The notes under the pieces were generated by a model. It did no database searches. It had not been told where the DNA came from and was given only the letters and a program-made list of their open reading frames with translations. A stretch of 64,000 nucleotides of DNA from assembly GCA_037176845.1 (NCBI GenBank), contig JAYKXP010000032.1, positions 124,001 through 188,000 of the forward strand, written 5' to 3'. This document shows, piece by piece, positions 20,926 to 32,654 of this stretch (the first letter of the stretch is position 1; the number at the start of each line of letters is the position of its first letter). The translations under genes were made by a program, and so were the position numbers. This DNA is from Paramarasmius palmivorus. Taxonomy: Eukaryota > Basidiomycota > Agaricomycetes > Agaricales > Marasmiaceae.

Positions 20926-22713
20926 ATGCAGAAAGAGCCATTCAGAATTATTCTCTGTAACCATTGCAATGCCGAGTTCACCTCCATCGTCAATCACCCA
21001 CCTATCCCTTCCGAATCACTTCAGTCGCACTCAGAGCCCACCAATATAGACCGCTTGCAGACATTGTCTTTTATCATCGACGAGGAACGCGAGATAAAGC
21101 GTTACCAGCAAGAGCTGGAACGTTTGCATGAAGTGGCCTGCAAACTTGCGTCCAAGCAAGCCATTCTTGAAGGTTGCGTTCGAGAACGAAGAAGCTGGAT
21201 ATCGGCGATACCACGTATTCCAAAGGAGGTCTGGTGTGAGATTTTCACACTAGCATGCGAATCGCAACGCCACGCCCTCACAATCTCTGCGAAAACGACC
21301 TCAGCACCACCTCTTGTCCTGTCACATGTTTCTTCCTACTGGAGAGACATCATTGTCGCCTCTCCAAAGTTGTGGTCGACGATTTCGGTTTATTTAGATG
21401 ACCTCAGTCGAGGAGATAAGTGCATGGTGAAGCACTTCCTTCAAAACTCGGGCTCTCATCCTCTGGAACTTGTTATTGATGGTGGTGATGGACTCAATAC
21501 ACCGTCTCGAACGATGCGAGAGTATTTGGGTCGATATGGATTTGCCGTGCTCAAACTGTTGGTCAAGGCACTCCCGCGATGCCGGAAGGTTGAATTCGCA
21601 TTCGAAAGCATGTTACTGGACTCCATTCCGGATCACCTGAGAGGAGCCGTTTCCTTTCCCTTACTACAACACCTCTCTTATAATCATTACGGTGATGCTG
21701 CTGTCGATGAAGGCACCTCCTGGTTTTGGGAAAAGGTTCATCTTGCCACCCACATCACCACCCTTATGATCCGTCAAGACTCCATTGCCAAGAAGGGCAT
21801 CTTGCCTGGATCCCTCACCTACCTGATAATTGGCCGCTCTGAATTCCGTAACATCCTTTCCGTCCTCAGGACATGTCGCAGCCTTCAGTCTTTGGAGTGG
21901 AGTTGTGTTATTAGTTCCGCCCAGTTCTCTCCGTCACCTTCGCTCATCGTGGCACCATGTCTTTCTCGACTGGTTTGTTCGCCCGCCCATGCACCCGAAT
22001 TGAATAACGTTATCGCCTCAGTCACTTTGCCCGCCATTGCAACGATCGACATCATGTTCTTCAATCGAGAACGTTGGGAAGGCGAGGGCATATTTGCGGA
22101 GATGTTGGAACGATCCAGGGCTCCCCTTCGGTACCTCAAACTAAACTGTCAGGTAGCACGCATCTCCGTGGATGGTCTAGGATCCATTCTACGGGTATGT
22201 GCTTGCCTGACGGCCTTGAAGTTGATGATCAAACGCGATGAAGAAGCGACTCCGAACGGTGCCTTAGCGGAGATACTTCCCCGTTTCTGCGCGACCAATG
22301 GTGATATTCTCCTGCCCAAGTTGAGGCACCTTATTCTCCACGAGGTATCTCCTTCAGCAACAGCGGAGTTGCCTCCAACATTACAAGGGATTACCATTGA
22401 TGTCGCCGAATCAAGAAGTATATCTTCAGACATGGTTCGAGCTGGGATAGTTTCGGCCCTTCAGACAATCTCTGTATCCTTTTCTCCGGATGAGCTCTGT
22501 CCGTCCCATGTAAAGCGTAAGCTTACGCTCGACCTGGATATCGTCAATAGGTTCCGTGCGTTGAAGGATGGGACTCAATGGGAGCTCTTGTGGTTTGAGA
22601 GGAACCCAGGATATGCTTCGCCATCGCCTCCGAAACTGTGGCACAATGTACCCCAGGAAGGAGAAAGTGACTCTGATACGGATTGCGATGCTGATGTAGA
22701 CTTTTGGGGATAG
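20926..22713 (+). CDS. F-box/leucine-rich-like protein, CxxCN family (intact)
   Basis: Intronless 595-residue frame from ATG 20926. N-terminal IILCNHCNAEF followed by VNHPPIP, a coiled coil (about residues 45-90, EEREIKRYQQELERL), then the F-box core IPKEVWCEIFTLAC, HVSSYWRDII, leucine-rich region and an acidic tail DSDTDCDADVDFWG. The acidic tail ending in W-G resembles the tail behind the stop of the 6122 relative. Probable SCF substrate receptor with unknown target. An upstream in-frame extension to 20860 is possible, but the MQKEPF start aligns with the other family members. Confidence 0.8.
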   Translation: MQKEPFRIILCNHCNAEFTSIVNHPPIPSESLQSHSEPTNIDRLQTLSFIIDEEREIKRYQQELERLHEVACKLASKQAILEGCVRERRSWISAIPRIPKEVWCEIFTLACESQRHALTISAKTTSAPPLVLSHVSSYWRDIIVASPKLWSTISVYLDDLSRGDKCMVKHFLQNSGSHPLELVIDGGDGLNTPSRTMREYLGRYGFAVLKLLVKALPRCRKVEFAFESMLLDSIPDHLRGAVSFPLLQHLSYNHYGDAAVDEGTSWFWEKVHLATHITTLMIRQDSIAKKGILPGSLTYLIIGRSEFRNILSVLRTCRSLQSLEWSCVISSAQFSPSPSLIVAPCLSRLVCSPAHAPELNNVIASVTLPAIATIDIMFFNRERWEGEGIFAEMLERSRAPLRYLKLNCQVARISVDGLGSILRVCACLTALKLMIKRDEEATPNGALAEILPRFCATNGDILLPKLRHLILHEVSPSATAELPPTLQGITIDVAESRSISSDMVRAGIVSALQTISVSFSPDELCPSHVKRKLTLDLDIVNRFRALKDGTQWELLWFERNPGYASPSPPKLWHNVPQEGESDSDTDCDADVDFWG

Positions 22714-23502
22714 TAAGTACATCTCCTTGAATGCCACGATGGCCAGAATGAGACTTACCGGCTCGAATAGATTATGCTTCTTGTGACACTCGCGGTGTAA
22801 ATACAGGCAGAGCACGGGCAACAACGATTCCTGATAGTTCTCCCACCTCATCGCGTCGGGGTTATTCATTACGCTCGAGCTTGTAGGGGAAACCTCGACC
22901 ATCGTGAGGGTACCGTGGGAGAAATAGAGATGCTGCATATGAAACATCTCTGGTGATCATCTGGTCATCGCATCTAGCCCTGCACATAGACGCTCAGTCT
23001 TATGGCCTAACCCTTCCAGAACTAACTTCGAACTAGAGGGTAAAGCGCAATTATGATGCCGAAGCTTGCAATTTGGCCTCTTGCCAGGATCGGCAGCCCA
23101 TCAAGAAGAAAAGAAAAACACGATTCCTCAAGAGAGGTGAGGTTTACTCGTATGCCAATACACTCGGCTTACTTTCTCATGGTGATAACCTGCAACGATA
23201 TACTTTTCTACTCCACCTTCGAGGCAGTATAAATCCCGCGCTGTCATCGCGTAGGCAGGGCGGGCGTCTCTCCAGTGCCCAGGATGGCACTGTGTTGATT
23301 AGTATCAAGATCACCAGACATACTCTTGGGTTTATTCTGAATTCAGCTCAGCGGTTTTCGGCAACCCTGGTGTTTATCAAAGTTCTCTGCGTCGCATCAG
23401 GCGCATTCGCTTATCGCAGGTGATTCATTCACTATATAAGTTCATGGTTTATGTTCTAATGCGTACTGGGTAAAGACATAACCTTCTCGCCTCCAGCCCA
23501 TA
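22714..23502. other. Intergenic with one candidate antisense exon
   Basis: About 790 bp. On the minus strand an open stretch from ATG 22947 to a GTAAGTC donor at about 22758 encodes about 63 residues of ordinary composition (for example LTMVEVSPTSSSVMNNP and QESLLPVLCLYLHREC). It would splice into sequence antisense to the F-box 3' end. No partner exon is proven and I do not recognise the protein. The rest holds nothing I can name. Confidence 0.25.
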
Positions 23503-26500
23503 ATGACACTCGACGTCCACTCAGCCGATGTTCTGGCGTCCGGTTGGTGTTTCTGGTTTACGTTTTCTACTGTCTTGTATTCTGATCAGCTTCTCTTCCA
23601 GACCTCTCAGGCTCGAAAGAAGAGACCCTTGATGACCGGATACAAACGACTACGGCCTCTCTCACGAAGTTACCTACCCACCCTGACCCCGACTCCCTCG
23701 CCCAAACCTATGCCGATCTAAGCGAAATGCTCTACAACCGCTACACCGAACACGGTCTCCCATCAGATATTCACGATTCCCTCTCCTGGGCACGTAAAGC
23801 CCTGGCACTCTCATATGCCTCTGATCCTAAACTTCCTACTCGGAAGAGCGACGTTGCCACTTGTCTAGAATCCATTCATCGACTAGATGGTAATACAGCG
23901 CTCATAGACGAAGCCATCATACTTCAGGAAGAAGCAATCGAAATACTCCTCCAGAGGAACACGTCGCTTGAGGACGAGCTTCTTCAGGAATGCAGGTATA
24001 ATCTCTGTGTTGCTCTGGACGTGCGATTTCAGAACATCGGAAGCCAAAATGATCTAGAACGAGCGATCGCCGTGAACCACGAGCTTATTGATTCCTCTGG
24101 GGGAGCCACTAAAGCACACCCAGACATCACCCATCAACTCGGAGGGGCGTACTATGACCTATTCAATATATCCGGCGATACAGCTAACTTGGAAAGGTCT
24201 CTCAAGATGTTGGATCAGGCCCTATTGACAGCTGCGACAGAGCAGTATCAGGAAGAGTGGAGTTTTCGTCAGCGGCGTATACAAGCAGCCATTGCGAGGT
24301 GTCTGCACCGGCTGTATACGGTGACAGGGAACTCTGCCTATCTCACATCGTCTATTCAACGCATGAGGGATGCGATGAAAATGACACCATCTGATTCGGT
24401 ACTTTGGGCGGACTATCAGAGCTGGCTGGGTGCATTCCTTTGGGATATGTATCGCCATAACCAGGAGCCAGAGTATCTGCGCGAAGCGATCGCACTGGAG
24501 AGAGAATGCCTGCTTTCAACGCCGAAGGATCATCCATTGTTAGCATGGAGATTGTCGAACCTGGGACAGTCTCTACGCTTGCAGTACGAAGCTGATGATG
24601 GTGCCGGGGACTCGGACTTCCTCCTTTCGGAATCCATTGACCTGCAAGCTCAGGCTATCAACAGCGGGAGTACAGCTTCAACAGCCTGGTGGAAACATCG
24701 ACTCTCCGAGACATACCTATTAAGGTTTTTGCGGAAGGGCGAGGAGGCGGATTTGAGGGAGGCCATGAAGTATTCTGTTGAAGCAGTAGATTCATATCCA
24801 ATGGATCATCCTGAGTATACAGCAGTGCAGATGATGAGAGCACGTATACTTGGCGAGATGGAAGCTGAAGTGGAGGTCGTGCTTTGTACCTTTCGGTCAG
24901 GTTTGCAGTGCATTTCGTCCCTTCCACATATGAGGATGGAATGTGCTCTGGCCTTATCAACATACGCGGTTAGTCAAAAGAGATTCAAAGAAGCCCTTGA
25001 AGGTAAATGTTCTTTACATTCCCTCATCTTCTCGTGCTGACCTTGCCATATGCCACAGGATACTCTGCCGCCCTCCAACTAATGCCAGAGGTCCTTTGGT
25101 TCGGGCTAGAGATGAATGACCGCACTGTCCAAATGTCCAGACATAATCTAGCTTCCATTGCGGCTGATGCAGCCGCCTGTAGCCTGGAAGCCGGCAATAC
25201 AGAAATTGCCATCGAACTTCTTGAACAAGGTCGTTCGCTCCTATGGTCCCAGGCAGTTTCGCTGGATACCGACGTCTCTACACTGGAGAAAGAACATCCA
25301 GATATGGCGCTCAGATTCCGAAAGCTTTCGACGCAACTCAGACAAATTTGGACCTCCAAGTCGGACTTCGACTCGGAATCCCACTCCCCTGGCAATATAG
25401 GTGACCGTGGACATCGCCTATTCATTGAATGGCGTCGCGTCGTGGATGACGTTCGTGCCTTGCCTGGATTCGACAGGTTTCTTCGTCCTCCTTCATTCTC
25501 GGACCTAAAGGAAAGTGCAAGGGAAGGAGCGGTTGTTGTTTTGAATGCGTCTCCTATAAGGATGGACGCTATGATTTTAAACATGACAGACCCTGTTCAT
25601 GTCATAACGCTACCCAACGTCCAGTTGACTGAGCTTGAAACAGTGGCGTACGAGGCCCACAGAGGTCGGATGCGTGGTCGACCTGCGTTCCGTGGCCGAG
25701 GATCTGAGGACACTACGGAAGGGCAGAGTGATATTGATCCAATAACCTGGGTATGGGATAACATCGTCAAATGGATTGTTGAACCCCTCAAAAGACTCAG
25801 CCCGTCGGAGCGTATCTGGTTGTGTCCAACTGGGTTCTTCACTTTCTTACCGCTGCATGCTGCATGCCCCTCCGACAATGCTCTACCAGGTTTGGCCGAC
25901 ACCTTCTTCATATCGTACACACCGACTCTCACTTCTCTCATTCGAGCTCGACGGGCCAGGGAAAACCAAGTAGTCAGTGGTGACAGTGTTCGCATTCTTG
26001 CTATCGCGCAGTCGTCCAGCACGCTAGAAGGTTTCCAAGTTCTTGATCAGACTTCTGTGGAGATCCGTGCAATCGCCAAACACGTCGATTCTCAGAAACT
26101 GTTAATTCTCGAGAACGAAAAGGCAACAGTACAGCGCGTATCTTCAGAAATGTTAGAACACCGCTTTGTTCACTTTGCCTGTCACGCGCATCAAGACGAG
26201 GAGCCTATGGAGAGTAGCTTGCACATGCATGACGGTCTTTTAAAGATGAGCGATTTGGTCAAGATGCAGTTGAAGCAGGCAGAGTTTGCATTCCTTTCGT
26301 GTTGTGAGACAGCCACTGGCGGTGAGTTTGTTCCTTCACAGTGCCTCTGATTATTAATAACATCTCTCATCCTGGAAATCAGCGAAGAAGATGCCGGATG
26401 AAGCAGTTCATCTTGCCGCTGCATTACAATACACGGGTTTCCAGAGTATCATCTCAACGTTATGGTCTATTGACGATTGGACGGCACCAAGGGTGGCAAG

Positions 26501-26642
26501 TGCTGTATACCGTGAACTGCTCTCGGACGGCAAACCCAAAGCGAGTCGGGGTGCTGTGGCCTTGGGAAAAGCGATCAGACAGCTGAAGAAAAGGAAGGGT
26601 ATGGCTGAACGACTGGTTCCGTACATTCACATCGGTTTGTGA
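23503..26642 (+). CDS. TPR-rich CHAT-domain protein (caspase/separase-like peptidase fold)
   Basis: Four exons (23503-23542, 23602-25002, 25059-26321, 26383-26642) sum to 2964 nt, coding 987 residues; the three introns are 56-61 bp with GT-AG ends. The N-terminal two thirds is a run of degenerate tetratricopeptide-like helices (repeated ...LxxAIxLxRxxL and LGxxL patterns). The C-terminal third is a CHAT domain: HFACHAH at about residue 855 gives the catalytic His and LSCCETATG at about 895 the catalytic Cys, followed by DEAVHLAAAL and an ISTLWSIDD block usual for the family. CHAT proteins are clan CD proteases; some bacterial TPR-CHAT proteins act as RNA-guided or signal-dependent proteases. 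Both catalytic residues are present, so activity is plausible; substrate and trigger are unknown. The 40-nt first exon is the least certain part. Confidence 0.8.
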
Positions 26643-26787
26643 CGCAGAAACCCCATTTGCGAAACTGTATCACGTCTGGTATGCACGAATATGAAACTCT
26701 TTGTGATCAACCAGGGAAATTGCGCGCCAAAACGGTATAACGAAAAGCGTATATCAGCCTATAGCTTCAATAAAAGGCTCATAAATA

Positions 26788-27888
26788 CTACAGTACGAAT
26801 GGTACTACAATCCTCCTGTCCTTCGGAAAAGCGTCTCCGAACTTTGCCTTGTACCACTGATGTCCCTTATATGCCCTTGGGAACATCAACACAATCTCGT
26901 TTAAAAAGAAGATCCAAGGTGGTGTTAAACGAGGTGCAAAGAACGACGGTGGGAGATGATAAAGAGTGACAAGTGTTTCCCAGGAGAAAGTCGATGGCAT
27001 GGTGAACAATTCCGAGGATGAAAGCTGAAGCAACGGAAGGGGAGAAGCGGCCAATGCAAAACCGAACCACTCAACCCATTCACAAAGGTAATTGGGGAAC
27101 GAGACGTATTCGTATAGAAGGCCGTAGGGGATGGCGTAATGTTCGCCCTGTTCCTTCTTGTCGCCATCATCCTTCTTCTTCCCGCTTTGCTTTGCCTTCC
27201 TCCTGATATTCAGCAGAATTTCATCATGCCATACGTTCCCAATAAAACCGAACGCCCACAATCCCAGCCCAAGATACCACAACGGATTCCCCCATGTATT
27301 GGTATCTCTGCTGAGATATAGCCTCGCAGCCGGTGAGGATAGATAAGAACCGATCAGGGAGCCGTTCAGTACGTTGAATAGGATCCCTGAAAGCGGTACG
27401 CTGATATGGGCCTTCGAACGAGAAGGGGTGCGAAGAGGGCTAATGATAGCCCGGTTCAGGTAATGTATCAAATACATTCCTGCAAGGATTTTCTGTGCGG
27501 ATAGAAGGGGTACTTCCATCCCAGGGAGGACAGGCATTGAGAGGGGTGATTTCAGGAACGTGTATGTGAAGCAAATTGGGGAAACAATTTCCATGACCAT
27601 CCATGCCTTGATGCCTGCATGTAAAATAAATCGAAATGCTTTGGATGTTATTCTGAAATGACATTACCATCAACCATAAATATACTTTTCTCTTTCTGTG
27701 CAAACCGGCCAAATTGCGCATCGTAGAAAAACGTCACAAAGAATAGACAGGTGCTCCCTAGCACGAACCATTTCCTAGCAGCTGAATATCATGACCTCTC
27801 AGTAAAATATGATGAAATCTTGGACTTGGAAGAGCTTACCGTCATAAAAATATCTTGCTTGCGGCACAGACAAATAGGTCAAAGCCAT
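26788..27888 (-). CDS. Steroid 5-alpha-reductase-like membrane enzyme (3-oxo-5-alpha-steroid 4-dehydrogenase family)
   Basis: NADPH-dependent reductase family acting in the endoplasmic reticulum on lipid or sterol double bonds. Three exons (27888-27840, 27781-27668, 27614-26788) sum to 990 nt, 329 residues. Several hydrophobic segments are visible. Family signs are GRFA after the second segment, LNRAIISPLRTPS, WYLGLGLWAFGFIGNVWHDEILLNIR, then IPYGLLYEYVSFPNYLCEWVEW, and the C-terminal HQWYKAKFGDAFPKDR plus VPFVL. The glutamate/tyrosine-rich YEYVSFPNY block corresponds to the NADPH-side motif of SRD5A1. A lysine-rich insert (about residues 190-205, KKKDDGDKKEQGEH) interrupts the region before it. 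The natural substrate cannot be read from sequence. Confidence 0.8.
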
Positions 27889-28200
27889 ATGTAGTCCAAA
27901 GTCGGTGTTTGAGCGACGAGAACAACGTAACAGCCTGTGACATCATGACGTGTCACTATACGATCACGTGGATATCACGGTCATTCGTCCCGTGCGTCGG
28001 GACTCGCCGTCGGTAAACCTGAGGCCTGAGGTCGAGTAGCGGTATGGCCAAAAGACTGGTATTAATGTCCATACATTCATATTAAAATGTGACGCCTTCT
28101 GAACAAGTCGATATACAACGATCTGGTCGTATTTCATTCAGATTCGCCAAAACTACGCTTGAATGATCATCTCGGACTCGGAGTAACTGCCTTGAACTCT
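27889..28200. other. Intergenic, 5' flank of the reductase
   Basis: 312 bp. A palindromic CACGTG E-box lies at 27965-27970, about 80 bp upstream of the reductase start, in a stretch with several short GTCACT/ATCACG elements. Function not shown. Confidence 0.3.
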
Positions 28201-30321
28201 TCACCACATATCAAAGAATTTGCGCTTTGTTTTCCACCACGAGGTCCAGGTTGGGAAGGAAGAGCCATGATTATCTGTTAAGCCATGTTCTAACTCAGGA
28301 TCGTGCAAAGGCTCATCTAAACCTACCTTCAAACTGCTCATTTCCAACTTGAACTTTTCCTTCCTGTACAAGAGATTCCAACTCGTATAGACCAAGTGAT
28401 CCCGCGAATTGAGTCGTGCGAGGGTCGAAGCCTCTCGCCTTCTGGTATTTATATACGTTTTCATACGCCTCTCCTCGCCAACCATACTTCCTAACGATGA
28501 GTCGTGGAATGAGTATAGGAAGATCGAGCGTCCTTTGGGTATGCTCCGAGATACTCGTTTCTCCGTTTTCATCCCATGACCAGTAGTATTCCTTGTCAAA
28601 GGCACTGATCCAAGTTTGTAGAGCTGAGATGTCGGCCATTGACGAAGTAGGTGTTCGCAGGAAAAGATAGACGTGAGGCGGATCTTCTCAAGTGTCACTG
28701 TCACTAGATGATTTAGTACTCATGTCAAGTTGAAGGCTTACCCGGAGTGTCATGACCCTCAGGAGGATCCGAGATTCCCTCATCTTCGCTGCGGTATCGG
28801 ACCTGGATCTCGAACCGGGGCTTCACTAGAGGAAATTGAGAATGAAGATCTTTGAAGAAACGAGAAACCTTACGGGTGTAATACCCGGAAGAATCTTCCG
28901 GAATGCCACGTTCAAGTGCGAGAATGCTGTAGACCTGGGATAGCCATGCATTGAGTAACCGTCGGTCTTGAGTAGTCCAGAGCACCATATTACATGAACG
29001 GGTTCTTGTTCTGCGGTCAAATCTCAAGCTGATATAACTGCTTAAGAAATCAAATTGACCGGAATCTATCCTGTGTGCCCACCATTTCACCGAGCCGTCA
29101 TTCAGGACTCTTTCCTCAATGAAGCAGGAAGGCCACCCCCAAAGTTCCCAATTCCAGGTAAATGTGTAGCCTTTAGGCATTTTCGCAATTGGATCCAGGG
29201 AACCGGTGTAGACTGTATCGAAGCTTAGGCCTTGAACGAGACCGCCGTGGGTTTCGCCCAAAGATAGATCATGTAAGGGTGTATAAAAGCAAGTTTGCAG
29301 AATCTCAAGCGCATCTTCATCTAATATTCTGGATCCATGCTTGCCCACGTATCTGAGGAAAATTTCTTCGTTAAGCATTTCTGTTGTCGAAGGGACCATA
29401 AGAGAAAGGCTCGTCGGTTGGAACCATAGGCCGGGAAGGTCAAGCAGGGGGCCTGCAGAGATACATCCGGTCTTTGAGTTTACCCACAAGATGGGACTCA
29501 TGCACCTTAATTTTCTCTGAAATGGCCTCAATTTATTAACAGAACAGATAATACGCAAGAGCTCACCATCAGCATACCAATGAACATCCTTTCACAGAAC
29601 GTTGGGTGTTCTCGGGGTAGTGGAATCATTTCTATGCAGTGTCAGTGGTGTTACACCCGAACTATAATCTGACATCTACCATCATAAAATATCAAAGCCG
29701 GAATCCTGGATCGGTTTATACCGAACAGCTGGAATTTGTGTGGGCTTCTGTGAATCAAACGTAGGAACCTGATATTGGTGCGATTGGAGATGGGACGTAC
29801 TGTACTTGTGAATATTTCAGGAAATCTCGTCTCCATGTCTGGGGGCCAGACTAGAGTTAGTAAACACCACAGGAGGATAAAGACGTGTACGTCACCTCCT
29901 GTGCGTCTTCACCGTGATAGTGAACCACAGTAAACTGCCCGTCTTCACCACGGACTTTGGAGATATGGAAAGTCCTAGGGTCATTGTACCGTAGTGGTTC
30001 TTTCCTCTCCTGACAATGTAGCTTGTCCAGATCCAGCTCCTTGAGGCCTCTAAGCTCCCGAACACTGTGGAGGTCGCCGCGTATGATCTCGCGAAACTAG
30101 AAGAAACAACATCGTCAGCCGTCGTTACCATACGAAATCTACATGCTCACTTGTTCGTATTCGTCATCTTCGAGCCGTCCTTCTCTGCATTTCTTCACAG
30201 GCAATGCTTGTCGTACGTGAACAATGTCCGCTTTGATAACGGTGCTATCGTTGTACTGATCACCGTAGGTATGGATTCTGGCTTGCCCGCCGATGGTAAA
30301 CCTCCTAGAGTCGGAGATCAT
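28201..30321 (-). CDS. Uncharacterised Agaricomycete-specific multi-exon protein
   Basis: I do not know a function. Splicing by eye joins at least seven exons into one protein: MISDSRRFTIGGQARIH at 30321, a segment ending DDEYEQ, then FREIIRGDLHSVREL, FTVVHYHGEDAQETW, QLFGINRSRIPALIFYD, EMIPLPREHPTF, and the long exon 29517-28740, closing with a short exon ending KRKFFDMW at 28201. The introns are 40-60 bp. The pattern (early R-G-D-L/I block, FTVV..Y.G.DA, QL.G.N.S..P.L.FHD, ELIPL, then a region with W..NTK.G.L..GP) is one I associate with a large family of hypothetical proteins in mushrooms with no Pfam function. No signal peptide or transmembrane segment is evident. It is divergent from the SEL1 gene. 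The start could be further upstream, as the frame is open to 30648. Confidence 0.6.
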
Positions 30322-30890
30322 GGCAATGTCGAAGGCTGGAGTAAGTGGTCGAAAGAGTCGTCCTCGGTCACGGTGACGCCGGAGTGTACAGAGGCAAGTG
30401 TAGTGGAAGTCGACAGTAAAGGCAGTGTTGACATTGAGCACGAGTTCAATCCGAAGCTTGACAGGTTTGACGTTGGCACGATAATCGTGTATCCATCGTA
30501 TTAATATTGATTCACCTCTTGATAAGAAGTGGAGTTCATGGCGTGAGTACGGTTGTTCAGTGGCGCAGGGAGATTTATAGGCAGACTTTGAGGACTGTAA
30601 ATAGATCACTTGCAGCAAACGAATGAAGGAAGTTGGCGCTCTAAGCACTGTTGAGATGAGAAGGATGTATTAGAAGAACAAAGCTGTATCCCGAACGTGA
30701 GTTCCGGGGCCGATTTCTATGAACGATGGTGCCTAGGTGACGCTGAATAGAACCCGAAGAGAATCTTTGGAATCCAAGCCGTCAACGACGTCTCGAACAG
30801 TCACTAGCTTCCAAGTCAAGACGACGGTCAAGATGAGAAAAAAGATAGGGAATTGTGGAGTTTTTGCATCATCTCGGAAGCGATGCTTGA
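30322..30890. promoter_or_regulatory. Divergent flank between the unknown-family gene and the SEL1 gene
   Basis: 569 bp. The minus-strand frame stays open through 30648, so part may be coding if the upstream start is used. No TATA box seen. Just downstream, inside the SEL1 5' coding end, is a short AACGAC/GACGAC repeat (about 30926-30950). Confidence 0.35.
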
Positions 30891-32654
30891 TTGACGAGGA
30901 CAAAACAAGCAGAACCCTTCTTGGCAACGACAACGACAACGACGACGACCTCCAGCTGGTCAATGGCGTCGTACACGCCTACATCCCCCCTCACGCCCTC
31001 ATCACCGCTGGACACGTTGGTGAGGCGTACCTCTACCAAGCGCATCAATACCATTCAAACAACCCCGCCCGGAAACCGATATCAACAGCAGCTGGCAGCG
31101 CCGCCTCCTTCACCTCTTCTTCACAATCGTTTTTCAGTCAGCACTAGAGGCGAAGGGGATACCTCGTACAGGGATTCTAATATTTCTTATGCATACCGAG
31201 GAGTCGTAGGAGACGATGAAAGTGTCTATTCCACTGACACAGGAGCTGCCTTGAGGGACTCATGGCAGACTACCAGTACTCAGACAGCAATGGCCCCTAC
31301 TGTCATCGTTACCTCTCCCACTCAAACGGAAGCACAGACCCCGCTACCGACCACACCCAATTTTTCTCGGCCGATAGCCATGAAGCCAAGCGCCGTACCT
31401 GTGTTAATGCCGGCGGAGGAGGAGAAGAGATTGGTCCTGGAACGGAATGCGGCAAGAAGGCAACAACAATCCTTGAGCACTTCGAATTCATTGGCAACAC
31501 CATTGAGCTTACGACCAGGTTCACCGAGCTCACCACTATCGAATTCTGTTTCTGTTTCACCGGGGGATTATTTTACCCCACGATCGCAGCCACAGGTCTC
31601 AAACAGCAGCAGTAGCACTGGTTTCGCTGGAGTGGGCGCAGGTTCTGGGAGACACAGCCCAACTCCGTCGCAGGGTATATATCAACCTTATCCGTCACCC
31701 ACGTCTCCGAATCAACCAATGCATCATCAACAGCAACATCAGCAATATCGTGCTCATTCGCCGTCACCATCACCTTCGCCTTCACCTACACCCCGTACCC
31801 CTGAGCCTAATTATCCACCTCCCCCTGCCCCATACTCATCATCCCCACAATCTTCGTCGCTGAAACGAGAACCCAGTCGGGTTGCACTACCTCGTCGACC
31901 CCCGTCTCTTCGTGCCGATTCACCAGTATCCGTATACTCAAACACATATTCATTTTACCAACTTGACAGCGCGAGTCCCTCGCCTTCTTCCCCATCATTC
32001 GGCTCAAGACTGGGTACTCCCTCTCGTGCTCACACCCCTACACACTCACCGACGCCACCACAAACCCCTGGGTCAGAGCTACCACCTGACCAAGACCCCC
32101 TATACAACCTCCAACTAGGCATCTCATTACACGAGCAGAACAAATTAACGCTCAGCGCGCATCATTTCCATTTAGCTGCTACGTTAAATGGCGGATGCGG
32201 AGTTGGCATGTTAATGTGGGGTCTCACGCTACGTCACGGATGGGGCGTAGCAAAAGATGAGAAGAAGGGATTCGGATGGCTAAGAAAAGCCGCGGAAGGG
32301 GCTGTGAGGGATCTTGAAGCTGCGAGAGCGGCCACGGCTACGAACGCTACGGTGACTACGGAAAAAGAGTCACCGGATGTGGTAAAGGAGCTTGTTCTGG
32401 CTGTTTATGAAGTTGGGCAATGCTACTTCCACGGATGGGGTGTGGCGAAGGATCCCAAGACGGCGGTGTCGTATTATAGGGTAGCGGCGAGGTTGGGCGA
32501 TCCGGATGCGCAAAATGATCTGGGATTCTGTTTGGCTAATGGGAAGGGGTGTAAGAAGGATAGGAAAGAGGCGGCGAGGTGGTATAGGGAGGCAGTTAAG
32601 CAAGGGCAGAGTGATGTTGGGTTGGCCTGGATATACAAGGAAAAGTTTCAGTGA
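30891..32654 (+). CDS. SEL1-repeat protein, Nif1/Dsf2-like
   Basis: Intronless 587-residue frame. The first about 395 residues are low complexity: Ser/Thr/Pro-rich with PTPRTPEP, repeated SPSPSP, a Gln/His-rich patch (HHQQQHQQ) and many possible proline-directed phosphosites. From about residue 400 the protein is a helical SEL1 solenoid: DPLYNLQLGISLHEQ, MLMWGLTLRHGWGVAKDEKKGFGWL, VGQCYFHGWGVAKDPKTAVSYY, NDLGFCLANGKGCKKDRKEAARWY. This architecture (disordered N-terminus, C-terminal SEL1 repeats) is that of S. pombe Nif1, which binds the Cdr1/Nim1 kinase, and of yeast Dsf2; orthology is inferred. A run of Thr at residues 13-20 comes from the trinucleotide repeat. A start at 30963 (MASYTPTSPL) would omit it and may be the true one. 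Confidence 0.75.
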   Translation: MTRTKQAEPFLATTTTTTTTSSWSMASYTPTSPLTPSSPLDTLVRRTSTKRINTIQTTPPGNRYQQQLAAPPPSPLLHNRFSVSTRGEGDTSYRDSNISYAYRGVVGDDESVYSTDTGAALRDSWQTTSTQTAMAPTVIVTSPTQTEAQTPLPTTPNFSRPIAMKPSAVPVLMPAEEEKRLVLERNAARRQQQSLSTSNSLATPLSLRPGSPSSPLSNSVSVSPGDYFTPRSQPQVSNSSSSTGFAGVGAGSGRHSPTPSQGIYQPYPSPTSPNQPMHHQQQHQQYRAHSPSPSPSPSPTPRTPEPNYPPPPAPYSSSPQSSSLKREPSRVALPRRPPSLRADSPVSVYSNTYSFYQLDSASPSPSSPSFGSRLGTPSRAHTPTHSPTPPQTPGSELPPDQDPLYNLQLGISLHEQNKLTLSAHHFHLAATLNGGCGVGMLMWGLTLRHGWGVAKDEKKGFGWLRKAAEGAVRDLEAARAATATNATVTTEKESPDVVKELVLAVYEVGQCYFHGWGVAKDPKTAVSYYRVAARLGDPDAQNDLGFCLANGKGCKKDRKEAARWYREAVKQGQSDVGLAWIYKEKFQ

